From an uncultured Oscillospiraceae bacterium (GTDB taxonomy: Bacteria; Bacillota; Clostridia; Oscillospirales; Oscillospiraceae), in assembly GCA_944387035.1 (NCBI GenBank), contig CALXDJ010000001.1, positions 1-64,000 on the forward strand: 64,000 nt of DNA, written 5' to 3'. Below are positions 7,797 through 15,707 of this stretch, one piece after another. The first letter of the stretch is position 1, and the number at the start of each line of letters is the position of its first letter. The notes under the pieces were generated by a model that saw only the letters and a list, made by a program, of their open reading frames with translations, made no database searches and was not told the DNA's origin. The translations under genes were made by a program, and so were the position numbers.

Positions 7797-9200
7797 TTAA
7801 TAGCGGCCCAGGGAGGCAGCGGTATCGGAAGTAGCCGTCTTGCCGAAATGGAAGTCATTTCCGGGCAGAATGGCATTGAGCAGGATACCCGCGATAGCAG
7901 CAATGGCCAGGCTGGTCAAGGTGATGGAGGCACCACCCACCTGGAAGGTCAGGCCGTTGGTAAAGCCCAGACCGCACACCAGGATCACAGCCGCGATGAT
8001 CAGGTTGCGGCTGTTGGTGAAGTCCACCTGATTTTCCACCACATTGCGCACGCCGATGGCGGAAATCATACCATAGAGGATGAAGCTCACGCCGCCGATG
8101 ATGGCATCGGGAATGGAGCTAACCAGGGCAGCAAACGCCGGAGAGAAGGACAGCACCAGGGCATAGATGGCTGCCAGCCGAATCACCCGGGGATCATGGA
8201 CCCGGCTGAGCACCAGCACACCGGTATTCTCACCGTAGGTGGTATTGGCCGGACCGCCGAACAGGCCCGCCAGTGCGGTGGCAATGCCGTCACCAATGAG
8301 GGTCCGGTGCAGGCCCGGGTCCTCGATAAAGTTCTCGCCCACCGTAGCGGAGATGGCAGACATATCGCCGATATGCTCCATCATGGAGGCAATGGCAATG
8401 GGCGCCATTACCAGGATTGCAGACACGTCAAACTTGGCCACACTGCCGCTAAAGTTGGACAGGAAGGGCTGCAGGCCAATGGGAGCAGAACTCTGCACCC
8501 CGGAAAAATCCATCAGGGGGCTCACATTGCCCGCAGCATCCAGCGCCGTAGCGCCCATGGCGTTGGCAATCAGCGCCACTACATAGGCGCCGACCACACC
8601 CAGCAGGATGGGGATAATCTTAATCATGCCCTTGCCCCAGATGTTGGCCACCACAATAATGGCCATGGCCACCAGGGCCAGCCACCAGCAGGTGGAGGCA
8701 TTGGACACGGCGGAGGGTGCCAGGTTCAGTCCGATGAGAATGATGATGGGACCGGTCACCACAGGGGGAAGGTAGCGCATGACCTTATGAACGCCCACAA
8801 CTTTAATAACCAGGGCCAGAATCACATACAGCAGGCCTGCCACCACAATGCCGCCGCAGGTGTACTGCAGCTTTTCCGCAGGCTCCATCGTGGCGTACAT
8901 GCCGGAGTCCATCTGCGCCATCGCCTGGAAACCGCCCAGGAAGGCAAAGGAGGATCCCAGGAAGGCCGGTACCTTCAGCCGGGTGCACACGTGGAAGAAC
9001 AGCGTGCCCACGCCGGCGAAAAACAGCGTGGTCTGGATAGACAGGGGCAGTCCGTATCCCTGAACCAGGATGGGCACCAGCACGGTAGCACCGAACATGG
9101 CAAACATATGCTGCAGGCCCAGCAACAGCATCTTGGGCAGCCCCAGCGTCCGGGCATCCCGGATCGGCTGCTGGCCAATGGGGGGTTGCGTCTTGTTCAT
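7797..9200 (-). CDS. uraA: Uracil permease (UraA/PyrP, NCS2 family)
   Basis: The 467-residue protein has about 12-14 hydrophobic segments. Family motifs are present: LPKMLLLGLQHMFAMFGATVLVP near the N-terminus, the HIGDMSAIS substrate-site segment, and GLFGGPANTTYGENTGVL. It imports uracil with protons. The start at 9200 follows GAGGAGAG and overlaps the stop codon of a leader ORF. That ORF runs through an intrinsic terminator, so expression is probably attenuated in response to UTP. There is no linked pyrimidine biosynthesis gene in the window. Confidence 0.93.
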   Translation of the reverse strand: MNKTQPPIGQQPIRDARTLGLPKMLLLGLQHMFAMFGATVLVPILVQGYGLPLSIQTTLFFAGVGTLFFHVCTRLKVPAFLGSSFAFLGGFQAMAQMDSGMYATMEPAEKLQYTCGGIVVAGLLYVILALVIKVVGVHKVMRYLPPVVTGPIIILIGLNLAPSAVSNASTCWWLALVAMAIIVVANIWGKGMIKIIPILLGVVGAYVVALIANAMGATALDAAGNVSPLMDFSGVQSSAPIGLQPFLSNFSGSVAKFDVSAILVMAPIAIASMMEHIGDMSAISATVGENFIEDPGLHRTLIGDGIATALAGLFGGPANTTYGENTGVLVLSRVHDPRVIRLAAIYALVLSFSPAFAALVSSIPDAIIGGVSFILYGMISAIGVRNVVENQVDFTNSRNLIIAAVILVCGLGFTNGLTFQVGGASITLTSLAIAAIAGILLNAILPGNDFHFGKTATSDTAASLGRY

Positions 9201-9325
9201 GAAAACTCTCCTCTCTCTCGTAGCCCCGCAGGGCAAAAAAACACCGGCCCCCTGGCCGGCTCACACATGGGAATGAAAATAAAGAAAAAAGGGCTGTTTC
9301 TGCGTGCCATCAGTTCAAAGCGCAT
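9197..9325 (-). CDS. Leader peptide of a PyrL-like attenuator, 42 aa
   Basis: The ATG at 9325 has a good ribosome site (GGGAGGAGG) in the 5' leader. The peptide begins MRFELMARRNSPFFFIFIP, passes through ARGPVFFCPAG and ends GEFS. Its TGA overlaps the permease ATG. The phenylalanine/isoleucine run is coded by a T-rich stretch, and the second FF pair is coded by the T tract of an intrinsic terminator. E. coli pyrBI leader peptide has the same order of elements: a PFFF segment, then a GAFFCPG-like segment at the terminator. The peptide itself is probably not functional; its translation would be the switch. Confidence 0.8.
   Translation of the reverse strand: MRFELMARRNSPFFFIFIPMCEPARGPVFFCPAGLRERGEFS
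9235..9259 (-). terminator. Attenuator terminator within the uracil permease leader
   Basis: The stem GGCCGG (9254-9259) / CCGGCC (9244-9249) has a 4-base loop and is followed on the minus strand by seven T's (9235-9241), about 35 bases before the permease start. A T-rich pause region lies just upstream (9272-9290). A ribosome translating the leader would cover the stem and allow read-through. Confidence 0.8.
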
Positions 9326-9354
9326 ACTGTCCCCTCCTCCCGTTATTTTGACCT

Positions 9355-9383
9355 ATTATACAAAAAGGTGCCCTGCTTTGCAA
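9355..9383 (-). promoter_or_regulatory. Promoter of the uracil permease leader
   Basis: On the minus strand, TTGCAA (9378-9383), a 17-bp spacer and the consensus TATAAT (9355-9360) are present. Transcription would start about 25 bases before the leader ATG. Confidence 0.82.
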
Positions 9384-9455
9384 TGTGGCTTTTCCATGAT
9401 GCAAGGACAAAATTGCGGGCCAAACTTGTCGAAAATGACGGAGGCCGTCCCCCCG

Positions 9456-9884
9456 TCATTTCAACAATTCTGCAATCTGAGATTCTCCATACACCGGAAT
9501 TCCCTGCTCTTCCAGCAGCTGCGCTGTCACACCGCTGCCTTCTGTCAGACATCCCGAGAAGGTTCCATCATAGATTGCGCCATGGCCGCAGGAAGGGCTG
9601 CGCTCCTTGAGCACTGCAGCCCGGCAATCCAGCAGGCTGCAAAGCCGCCATGCTTCTTCTGCTCCCCGGTGGTATGCCTCGGTCACATCCCCAGTTCGGG
9701 TCACAACCCGATCCCCCCGCCGCTCTGCCGGCGGCCGGGGTGTCGGCAGCCCGCCCAACTGCTCCGGACACACCGGCACCAACTCATAGCGCCGGGCCAG
9801 CGCCTCTGCCAGCGGGTGGGTCTTGGAGGCGCCATCATACCGGCACCGGCAGCCCAAAAGGCACGCAGAAATCAAAAGGCGCAT
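9456..9884 (-). CDS. DUF523 family protein
   Basis: The 142-residue protein begins MRLLISACLLGCRCRYDG, the hallmark opening of DUF523, followed by VPVCPEQLGGLPTPRPPAE and the Cys motif LKERSPSCGHGAIYDG. The conserved Cys residues suggest a metal or Fe-S site, but no reaction has been assigned that I know of. I chose the ATG at 9884 because family members start this way; a GTG at 9893 overlaps the upstream stop and is an alternative. It forms a tight pair with the DUF3783 gene upstream. Confidence 0.82.
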   Translation of the reverse strand: MRLLISACLLGCRCRYDGASKTHPLAEALARRYELVPVCPEQLGGLPTPRPPAERRGDRVVTRTGDVTEAYHRGAEEAWRLCSLLDCRAAVLKERSPSCGHGAIYDGTFSGCLTEGSGVTAQLLEEQGIPVYGESQIAELLK

Positions 9885-9889
9885 GCTCC

Positions 9890-10264
9890 TCACCTTCCCT
9901 GTATGGCACGCTTTTCCCGCAGCAGTTCCGTATAGAGTGTCACGGCGTTCCAGTTTCGGTTATGGGGCGTCAGCACTGCCTTGAGACATTCCGGTCCGGC
10001 GCCTGCCTTATTCAGCGCTGCCAGCACCGCATCCAGCTGGCCATCCAAGCCGCACAGCACTACCATTCTTCCTCCCAGGGTTCCCCCTGCGTAGGGCTGC
10101 ACGGGCCCCGGTGCTGTGTCCAGCCCCGCCAATACTGCCAAGGTCTTATTGTAATCTGTTTTTGCCACCGGCACCACTTCCGCTCCCAGCGGCCCCACCG
10201 CTGCCTCCAGCGCCAGGATGCTCAGCAGAGAATCAAATCCAAACAGAAGGACCGTTCCATTCAT
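9890..10264 (-). CDS. DUF3783 family protein
   Basis: The 124-residue protein opens MNGTVLLFGFDSLLSILALEAAV and contains MVVLCGLDGQLDAVLAALNKAG, then LKAVLTPHNRNWN, then LYTELLREKRAI. This matches DUF3783, a small cytoplasmic family without known function. It immediately precedes the DUF523 gene, so the two are likely cotranscribed. Confidence 0.78.
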   Translation of the reverse strand: MNGTVLLFGFDSLLSILALEAAVGPLGAEVVPVAKTDYNKTLAVLAGLDTAPGPVQPYAGGTLGGRMVVLCGLDGQLDAVLAALNKAGAGPECLKAVLTPHNRNWNAVTLYTELLREKRAIQGR

Positions 10265-10302
10265 GCTGCCTCCTCCTTCATTTTCGACTGTATCGCCTCA
10301 CC

Positions 10303-10770
10303 TCAGAGAATTTGCGTTCCATTCAGATCCGCCCGGACCAGATGCTCTCCCTGATAGCAGAGCTTCAAAGAGAAAAACGGCGCATTTTCTTCCAAAAGGC
10401 GCAGAAAAATTCGATCTCCCTCCCACAGCGGCAGAGACTGCAGATCCGATTTCCGAATCCAGGCCAGCTCTCCCTCATCACAGGGATGCGGCGTACCCGT
10501 CCAGCCGTCAGCGGTAAATAAATGCATATACTCCGCAGGCCATTGGTCACTGACAAATGTCACCAATCCCCGGTACCGGTAGCTGGTCAGTGTCAGCCCC
10601 GTCTCCTCCCAGGTCTCCCGCAGGATGCATTCTTCCGGGCTCTCTCCTTCCTCAAATTTTCCACCGACTCCAATCCACTTGTCCTGATTGGCATCGTGTT
10701 CCTTCTTTACCCGGTGGAGCATCAAATAGGAATCGCCCCGTTCCAGATAACACAAGGTGGAATAGATCAT
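10303..10770 (-). CDS. Nudix hydrolase (8-oxo-dGTP diphosphatase-like)
   Basis: The 155-residue protein has a full Nudix box, GVGGKFEEGESPEECILRE followed by TWEETGL, placed about 40 residues in, as in MutT-type enzymes. It begins MIYSTLCYLERGDSYLMLHR, and the tail has WEGDRIFLRLLEENAPFFSLKL. Such enzymes hydrolyse oxidised or modified nucleoside triphosphates to monophosphates plus pyrophosphate. The start at 10770 follows GGGAGGG; the upstream ATGs have no site. Substrate specificity cannot be read from sequence. Confidence 0.85.
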   Translation of the reverse strand: MIYSTLCYLERGDSYLMLHRVKKEHDANQDKWIGVGGKFEEGESPEECILRETWEETGLTLTSYRYRGLVTFVSDQWPAEYMHLFTADGWTGTPHPCDEGELAWIRKSDLQSLPLWEGDRIFLRLLEENAPFFSLKLCYQGEHLVRADLNGTQIL

Positions 10771-10885
10771 ACCGAATCCCTCCCGAGCCATTATACCCGC
10801 ATTTCCGTCAAAATGGAAGCCCCGCAATCATTTTGCCTGCAACTTCTTCCGCAAATTGCACAACTTTCCTTCCGATATAAAGAAA

Positions 10886-10911
10886 GATCCGGCGCCGCTT
10901 GGCGCCGGATC
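10886..10911 (-). terminator. Terminator of the LacI-family gene
   Basis: GATCCGGCGCC / GGCGCCGGATC, an 11-bp perfect stem with a 4-base loop, is followed on the minus strand by TTTCTTTA. It lies three bases past the stop codon. Confidence 0.85.
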
Positions 10912-10914
10912 AGG

Positions 10915-11931
10915 TCAGCGATCTGAGTGGGCCCAGGAGTTGGGAATGTCATAAGGACGATAGGCAGATGTCAGCACCTTTTCAAATACCGGTGCCTCCG
11001 GATCTTCAATCCGCTTGAGAATCTGCTCACCGGCGGCCGTTCCAAGCTCTTCCACCGGCTGGACAATGCAGTCCATCTGGTTGGCGTAGAGCTGATAGAA
11101 GTTGGAATCATAATCCACAAAGCTGACCAGGTCAATGTCCCGCGCAAGCTGGATTCCCTTCATATGCAGGTAGATGATCGTCTCCGAGGCCATCAAACCC
11201 TGGCAGACAATGACTGCATCACAATTTTGCTCCAGCAGCTCATCCAGGCAGGCCCGTGCGCTGTTTTCCATGGAGTCGCCGTAGCGAATCAGCGCTTCAT
11301 CCTGGGGCAGGCCGCAGTCCGCTACCGCCTGCTGATACGCCGAAATCCGTTCCCGGGTGGAGGAAAGACGGGGCAGACCGCCGATAATGCCGATCCGGGT
11401 ATCCCCCTTTCCAGCCAGGCGGCAGACACTGCGGTAAATGGGCTGGAAGTTGGATACACAGATGGAAGAATACTTCTTCGTCTCAAAGGTCCGGTCCACC
11501 AGCACCACCGGGAACCCAGCCGGGATCAGCTGGTCAAACCGGGCAAAATCCTCCATCGTGCTGGCCACCAGAAGTCCATCCACCAAACCCGCCGTGAGAA
11601 GCCGGATATTCGTCTCCTCCCGGTCGGCGTCCTCCTTGGTGTTGGCAATGATCAGGTGGTACCCATGGGCCGAGAGATAATTCTCCACAGACTCAATCAT
11701 GGTGCCAAAGAACTTATTGGAAATATCGGGAACAATGAACCCCACCGTTTTTTTCTTTCCCGTGCGGAAGCTGCGGGCAGAAGCGTCAGGCGTATAGCCC
11801 AATTCTGCAATGGCCTGATACACCTTCTCTTTTGTCTCGCTGGAAACATAACGGGTATTGTTGATGGTGTGGGAGACCGTAGCGGTGGAAACGCCGGCCA
11901 GCCGTGCAACGTCACTGATGGTTACTTTCAT
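10915..11931 (-). CDS. LacI-family transcriptional repressor next to gap
   Basis: The 338-residue protein begins MKVTISDVARLAGVSTATVSHTIN, a standard LacI helix-turn-helix, followed by the hinge TPDASARSFRTGKK. The sugar-binding-like core has VGFIVPDISNKFFGTMIESVENYL, VDGLLVAST and IDLVSFVDYD. The effector is unknown. It is divergent from gap. A TTTGCGCAAA dyad lies 14 bases upstream of its own start, and an extended copy lies just after the gap promoter. Control of glycolytic flux together with autoregulation is a reasonable inference. The start is taken at MKVTISDVA, as usual for the family. Confidence 0.88.
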   Translation of the reverse strand: MKVTISDVARLAGVSTATVSHTINNTRYVSSETKEKVYQAIAELGYTPDASARSFRTGKKKTVGFIVPDISNKFFGTMIESVENYLSAHGYHLIIANTKEDADREETNIRLLTAGLVDGLLVASTMEDFARFDQLIPAGFPVVLVDRTFETKKYSSICVSNFQPIYRSVCRLAGKGDTRIGIIGGLPRLSSTRERISAYQQAVADCGLPQDEALIRYGDSMENSARACLDELLEQNCDAVIVCQGLMASETIIYLHMKGIQLARDIDLVSFVDYDSNFYQLYANQMDCIVQPVEELGTAAGEQILKRIEDPEAPVFEKVLTSAYRPYDIPNSWAHSDR

Positions 11932-11944
11932 AGTTCGACCGTCC

Positions 11945-11954
11945 TTTGCGCAAA
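11945..11954. promoter_or_regulatory. Candidate operator TTTGCGCAAA at the LacI-family gene
   Basis: A perfect 10-bp palindrome sits between the promoter side and the start codon of the regulator gene. The same ten bases recur at 12171-12180 in front of gap. Confidence 0.5.
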
Positions 11955-12117
11955 TACCATTCTTTTTTGCGTAATCCATTAGCATGGACAGTATATGCCA
12001 AATTCCCCGCATCCGTCAAGGCCTTTTCCCCCATTTTCGTCATAAAACCCGGATGCTTCGCGATTTTTTTATCAAAAATCTACAATTCAAGATTTTGAAT
12101 GTTATTTGAAATGCCAG

Positions 12118-12146
12118 TTGCAAAATCGTTTACCCTGTGATAGGAT
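12118..12146 (+). promoter_or_regulatory. gap promoter
   Basis: TTGCAA (12118-12123), a 17-bp spacer and TAGGAT (12141-12146) are present, about 90 bases before the gap start codon. Confidence 0.72.
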
Positions 12147-12166
12147 ACAACTGTTAGAAAGCCTGA

Positions 12167-13249
<1,083 letters not shown>

Positions 13250-13270
13250 TCCACGAATCCACGAAACAAA

Positions 13271-13306
13271 ATCCCGGACCTATTTATGGGTCCGGGATTC
13301 TTTTTT
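13271..13306 (+). terminator. gap terminator
   Basis: ATCCCGGACC / GGTCCGGGAT, a 10-bp stem with an 8-base loop, is followed by TTCTTTTTT. Confidence 0.9.
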
Positions 13307-13336
13307 GTAAACACAATCTCCCCAAAGACAGCACAA

Positions 13337-13670
13337 CCCCCCATTCGCTCCATCGACGAATGGGGGGCTTACTCGTTGATTGGATTGTCCAATGGTCAGT
13401 ACCTCGTGCTTTCTTGGTTTACCGTTCGAGTGCCAGAACTAAAGGGGGCAGGTAACTCAGGGGTTCCGCCAATCCATAAAACATTTGGAACACGCAGACG
13501 TCTGCTTTGAACGCTCTCGTGCGGCTCATCATAGTGAGGTATGTTTCGTCTTTGGAGGGTGCTTCCAGGGTTACGTGGTTGCGAATTTTAACTTCTTACT
13601 CGAACGGCGCTGGGGATAGGTTTTGAGAACCTTTGAGCTTGTTAGCCCATTGGACTCACTCCTTTCTTGT
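13337..13670 (-). ncRNA. Candidate structured small RNA, about 335 nt
   Basis: The 530-base gap between gap and the FliB-like gene holds no convincing gene. On the minus strand it has a promoter (TTGACA, 17 bp, TACATT at 13677-13705) and ends in a hairpin with an 11-bp stem (13337-13347 with 13357-13367). Inside, CCGTTCGAGT (13598-13607) is the exact complement of ACTCGAACGG (13422-13431), a 10-bp long-range helix. There are also local dyads GCAGACGTCTGC (13494-13505) and ATTGGA/TCCAAT (13379-13393). The RNA begins with AAAGGAGTGAG and a two-codon frame ATG GGC TAA. I cannot assign a family; it could instead be the remnant of a mobile element. Confidence 0.45.
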
Positions 13671-13676
13671 GTCTAT

Positions 13677-13705
13677 AATGTACAATACTTTCTTTGATTT
13701 GTCAA
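13677..13705 (-). promoter_or_regulatory. Promoter of the candidate small RNA
   Basis: On the minus strand, consensus TTGACA (13700-13705), a 17-bp spacer and TACATT (13677-13682) are present. No protein gene follows. Confidence 0.6.
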
Positions 13706-13781
13706 GACTTCTTATGCAACTTCAACATTTTCACTAAACATAAATCGATTGCCGTCAGCATTTCACACAAAGGAATGGAAC

Positions 13782-14804
13782 TCAAGCCCCCAATTCCCGC
13801 AAAAATGCCGCCGCGTTCAGTTCCGGCATCCAGCCAAAGGCCTCCCGCAGAGCTTCCAGATTCTCCGCACTGTGCTCAATTTCCGCACTCACACGCCGCA
13901 GGGCTTCCTCCACACCGCACACTGCCGCTGTACGCTGCACCACCAATACGCATAGCAGGCAAAGCAGAATCCAGCTGACAAGATCCCCGTCGTTGACGGT
14001 CTTCAGTACATACCGAAACAGGAAGTACGCTGTGATCCGCTCCAGCAGTTCTTCCGGAACCTCCGCCGCCGGAGCATTCTCAGACCGGCTCAGCAGCTCC
14101 GGCCAGTCCGGCTCCAGCACTTCCAATGAGGCCAAAACGTGCAAAGCGGCCGGAAATACCCCTGCGCCTGCCGGGACCTTGCGCTCCTCCATCCGCCAGG
14201 TCCGCACCATAACCGCCAATTCTTCTCCCCGGTCCTCATCCAGCAGCGGCTGGGCATCCATGCTCAAAGTCAAAATTTCCTTCAGGCGCTCTTTCAGGGG
14301 GCGGGTCCGGTCCTGGAGAATCAACAGCATGCGTTCCCGCAGGGGAAGGAGCCCCACAAGCCAAGGATCTCCTGCTTCCTCCGGCTCCGAGGTCTCACGC
14401 TCCAAAAACTTCAGAGGTTCCCGGGACTCCAGAAGCAGCGCATTGGCTGCCGGACAGGAGGCCGAAAGGCTGATCTCCCGGAACGGGCCATACTCTTCTG
14501 CAAACCGGGGATGTTCCTGGCAGGTGAGGCTGGTAGCCTCTTGCCCCAGGCAGCGGTGAATCTCACACAGATTTTCTTCGTCCAGAAACGGGCACCGTCC
14601 GCCATGGAGCGGAAAGCAGAAGTCCCCCTCCTCATCAACCTTCAGCTCGGACCGCAGTCTCTCCCCCAAAGGGCCGGGAACGGCAGCATACCGCCGGGCG
14701 GTCTCCTCGTCCACCACAACCTCCCAACCCACGCAGCAGCTGTGCGGGCAGGCCCCCGCCAGGCAATGAAAACGGTCAAAATAATCCGGAACACGCACGC
14801 GCAT
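13782..14804 (-). CDS. FliB-like (flagellin lysine N-methylase family) protein
   Basis: The 340-residue protein begins MRVRVPDYFDRFHCLAGACP, with Cys14, Cys19, Cys23 and Cys24 in the first 24 residues and more Cys in CPFLDEENLCEIH, RCLGQ and SLTCQEHPR. This Cys-rich N-terminus is the mark of the FliB/YkgJ-related group and suggests a metal or Fe-S centre. FliB methylates flagellin lysines in Salmonella, but Clostridia carry many copies without flagella and none of the neighbours is a flagellar gene, so the substrate is open. The start follows GGAGAG. A 10-bp inverted repeat lies in its 5' leader. Confidence 0.75.
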   Translation of the reverse strand: MRVRVPDYFDRFHCLAGACPHSCCVGWEVVVDEETARRYAAVPGPLGERLRSELKVDEEGDFCFPLHGGRCPFLDEENLCEIHRCLGQEATSLTCQEHPRFAEEYGPFREISLSASCPAANALLLESREPLKFLERETSEPEEAGDPWLVGLLPLRERMLLILQDRTRPLKERLKEILTLSMDAQPLLDEDRGEELAVMVRTWRMEERKVPAGAGVFPAALHVLASLEVLEPDWPELLSRSENAPAAEVPEELLERITAYFLFRYVLKTVNDGDLVSWILLCLLCVLVVQRTAAVCGVEEALRRVSAEIEHSAENLEALREAFGWMPELNAAAFLRELGA

Positions 14805-14820
14805 ACGCTTCTCTCCTCTC

Positions 14821-14869
14821 ACGGCGGAAATTTTCAACGCCGTTGTAGAAACAACAGACTTTCCGCCGT
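14821..14869. repeat. Inverted repeat in the divergent FliB-like/ferredoxin promoter region
   Basis: ACGGCGGAAA (14821-14830) and its exact complement TTTCCGCCGT (14860-14869) are separated by 29 bp. They could be two operator half-sites or a leader hairpin in the FliB-like mRNA. Confidence 0.55.
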
Positions 14870-14931
14870 TATTGTACGATACTAAGGTCCAGAAAGCAAA
14901 CAAAACGCATTCATCAAAGGAGCTTTGATCT

Positions 14932-15648
14932 ATGATTCGAACCATAATTGAAATTGACCGTGACAAGTGCAATGGCTGCGGTGCCTGTGCCCACGCCTGC
15001 CATGAAGGCGCCATCGGCATGGTGGACGGCAAAGCCGTGCTGCTGCGGGACGACTACTGTGACGGCCTGGGAGACTGCCTGCCCGCCTGCCCCACCGGCG
15101 CCATCCGCTTTGTCCAGCGGGAGGCCGCTGCCTATGATGCCGCCGCAGTGCTGGCCAAGAAGGCCGCCGCACTGAAGGGTTCCGCGCCTGTCCAGGGTGG
15201 AGGATGCCCCGGCAGCCGGTCTCAGATCCTCCATCCTGCACAGGCCCCGGCCATCTCCACTGAGGATACATCCGGTCCCGTTTCCGCCCTGTCCCAGTGG
15301 CCGGTGCAGCTGAAACTCCTGCCGGTGGAAGCCCCCTTCTATGACGGTGCCTCCCTGCTGGTGGCAGCAGACTGTTCCGCCTTCTCCCGCGCGGACTTCC
15401 ACGCCCGCTTTATGGCGGGCCGGATTACCGCCATCGGCTGCCCCAAGCTGGACGAGGGAGACTATACGGAAAAACTCACGGAAATTCTGCGGCGTAATGC
15501 CATCCGGGATGTACTGGTGGTCCGCATGGAGGTCCCCTGCTGCGGCGGCATTGAGCGGGCTGTCCGGACCGCTGTGGCCCAGTGCGGCAAGGATCTGCCT
15601 CTCCAGGTAATTACCCTGGGACGGGACGGACACATTCTGGAAGCCTGA
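14932..15648 (+). CDS. 4Fe-4S ferredoxin-domain protein
   Basis: The 238-residue protein has a first cluster motif CNGCGACAHAC (Cys13, 16, 19, 23) and a second region CDGLGDCLPACP (Cys43, 49, 53), in which the first Cys spacing is widened to five residues, a form common in this clostridial family. Residues about 65-110 are a linker rich in Ala, Gly and Pro. The remainder is a separate domain (VAADCSAFSRADFHARF, IGCPKLDEGDYTEKL, VPCCGGIERAV) with further Cys. It is likely an electron carrier or sensor. The start follows AAAGGAG. It is divergent from the FliB-like gene, which is also Cys-rich. Confidence 0.82.
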   Translation: MIRTIIEIDRDKCNGCGACAHACHEGAIGMVDGKAVLLRDDYCDGLGDCLPACPTGAIRFVQREAAAYDAAAVLAKKAAALKGSAPVQGGGCPGSRSQILHPAQAPAISTEDTSGPVSALSQWPVQLKLLPVEAPFYDGASLLVAADCSAFSRADFHARFMAGRITAIGCPKLDEGDYTEKLTEILRRNAIRDVLVVRMEVPCCGGIERAVRTAVAQCGKDLPLQVITLGRDGHILEA

Positions 15649-15671
15649 TTTCCCCATCTCATTTCAAAACG

Positions 15672-15705
15672 AACCCCCGGCGGACATGATTGTCCGCCGG
15701 GGGTT
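15672..15705. terminator. Bidirectional terminator between ferredoxin and GerA-family genes
   Basis: A 15-bp perfect stem (15672-15686 with 15691-15705) with a TGAT loop lies between convergent genes. Short T tracts flank both sides. Confidence 0.75.
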
Positions 15706-15707
15706 GT

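Noticed and set aside
9197-9383. PyrR-binding attenuator in the uracil permease leader
   Set aside because: No PyrR-type anti-antiterminator loop sequence was recognised; the translated leader ORF running through the terminator fits the pyrBI type better.
7770-9935. A 721-codon open frame on the plus strand across the uracil permease and DUF523 genes
   Set aside because: It is the antisense shadow of GC-rich minus-strand genes. It has no ribosome site, has low-complexity His/Gly/Gln-rich sequence, and conflicts with well-recognised genes.
13310-13700. Group II intron or insertion-sequence remnant
   Set aside because: No reverse transcriptase or transposase fragment, no domain V-like hairpin, no terminal inverted repeats or target duplication that I could find. 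The small-RNA reading is favoured, but the mobile-element origin is not fully excluded.
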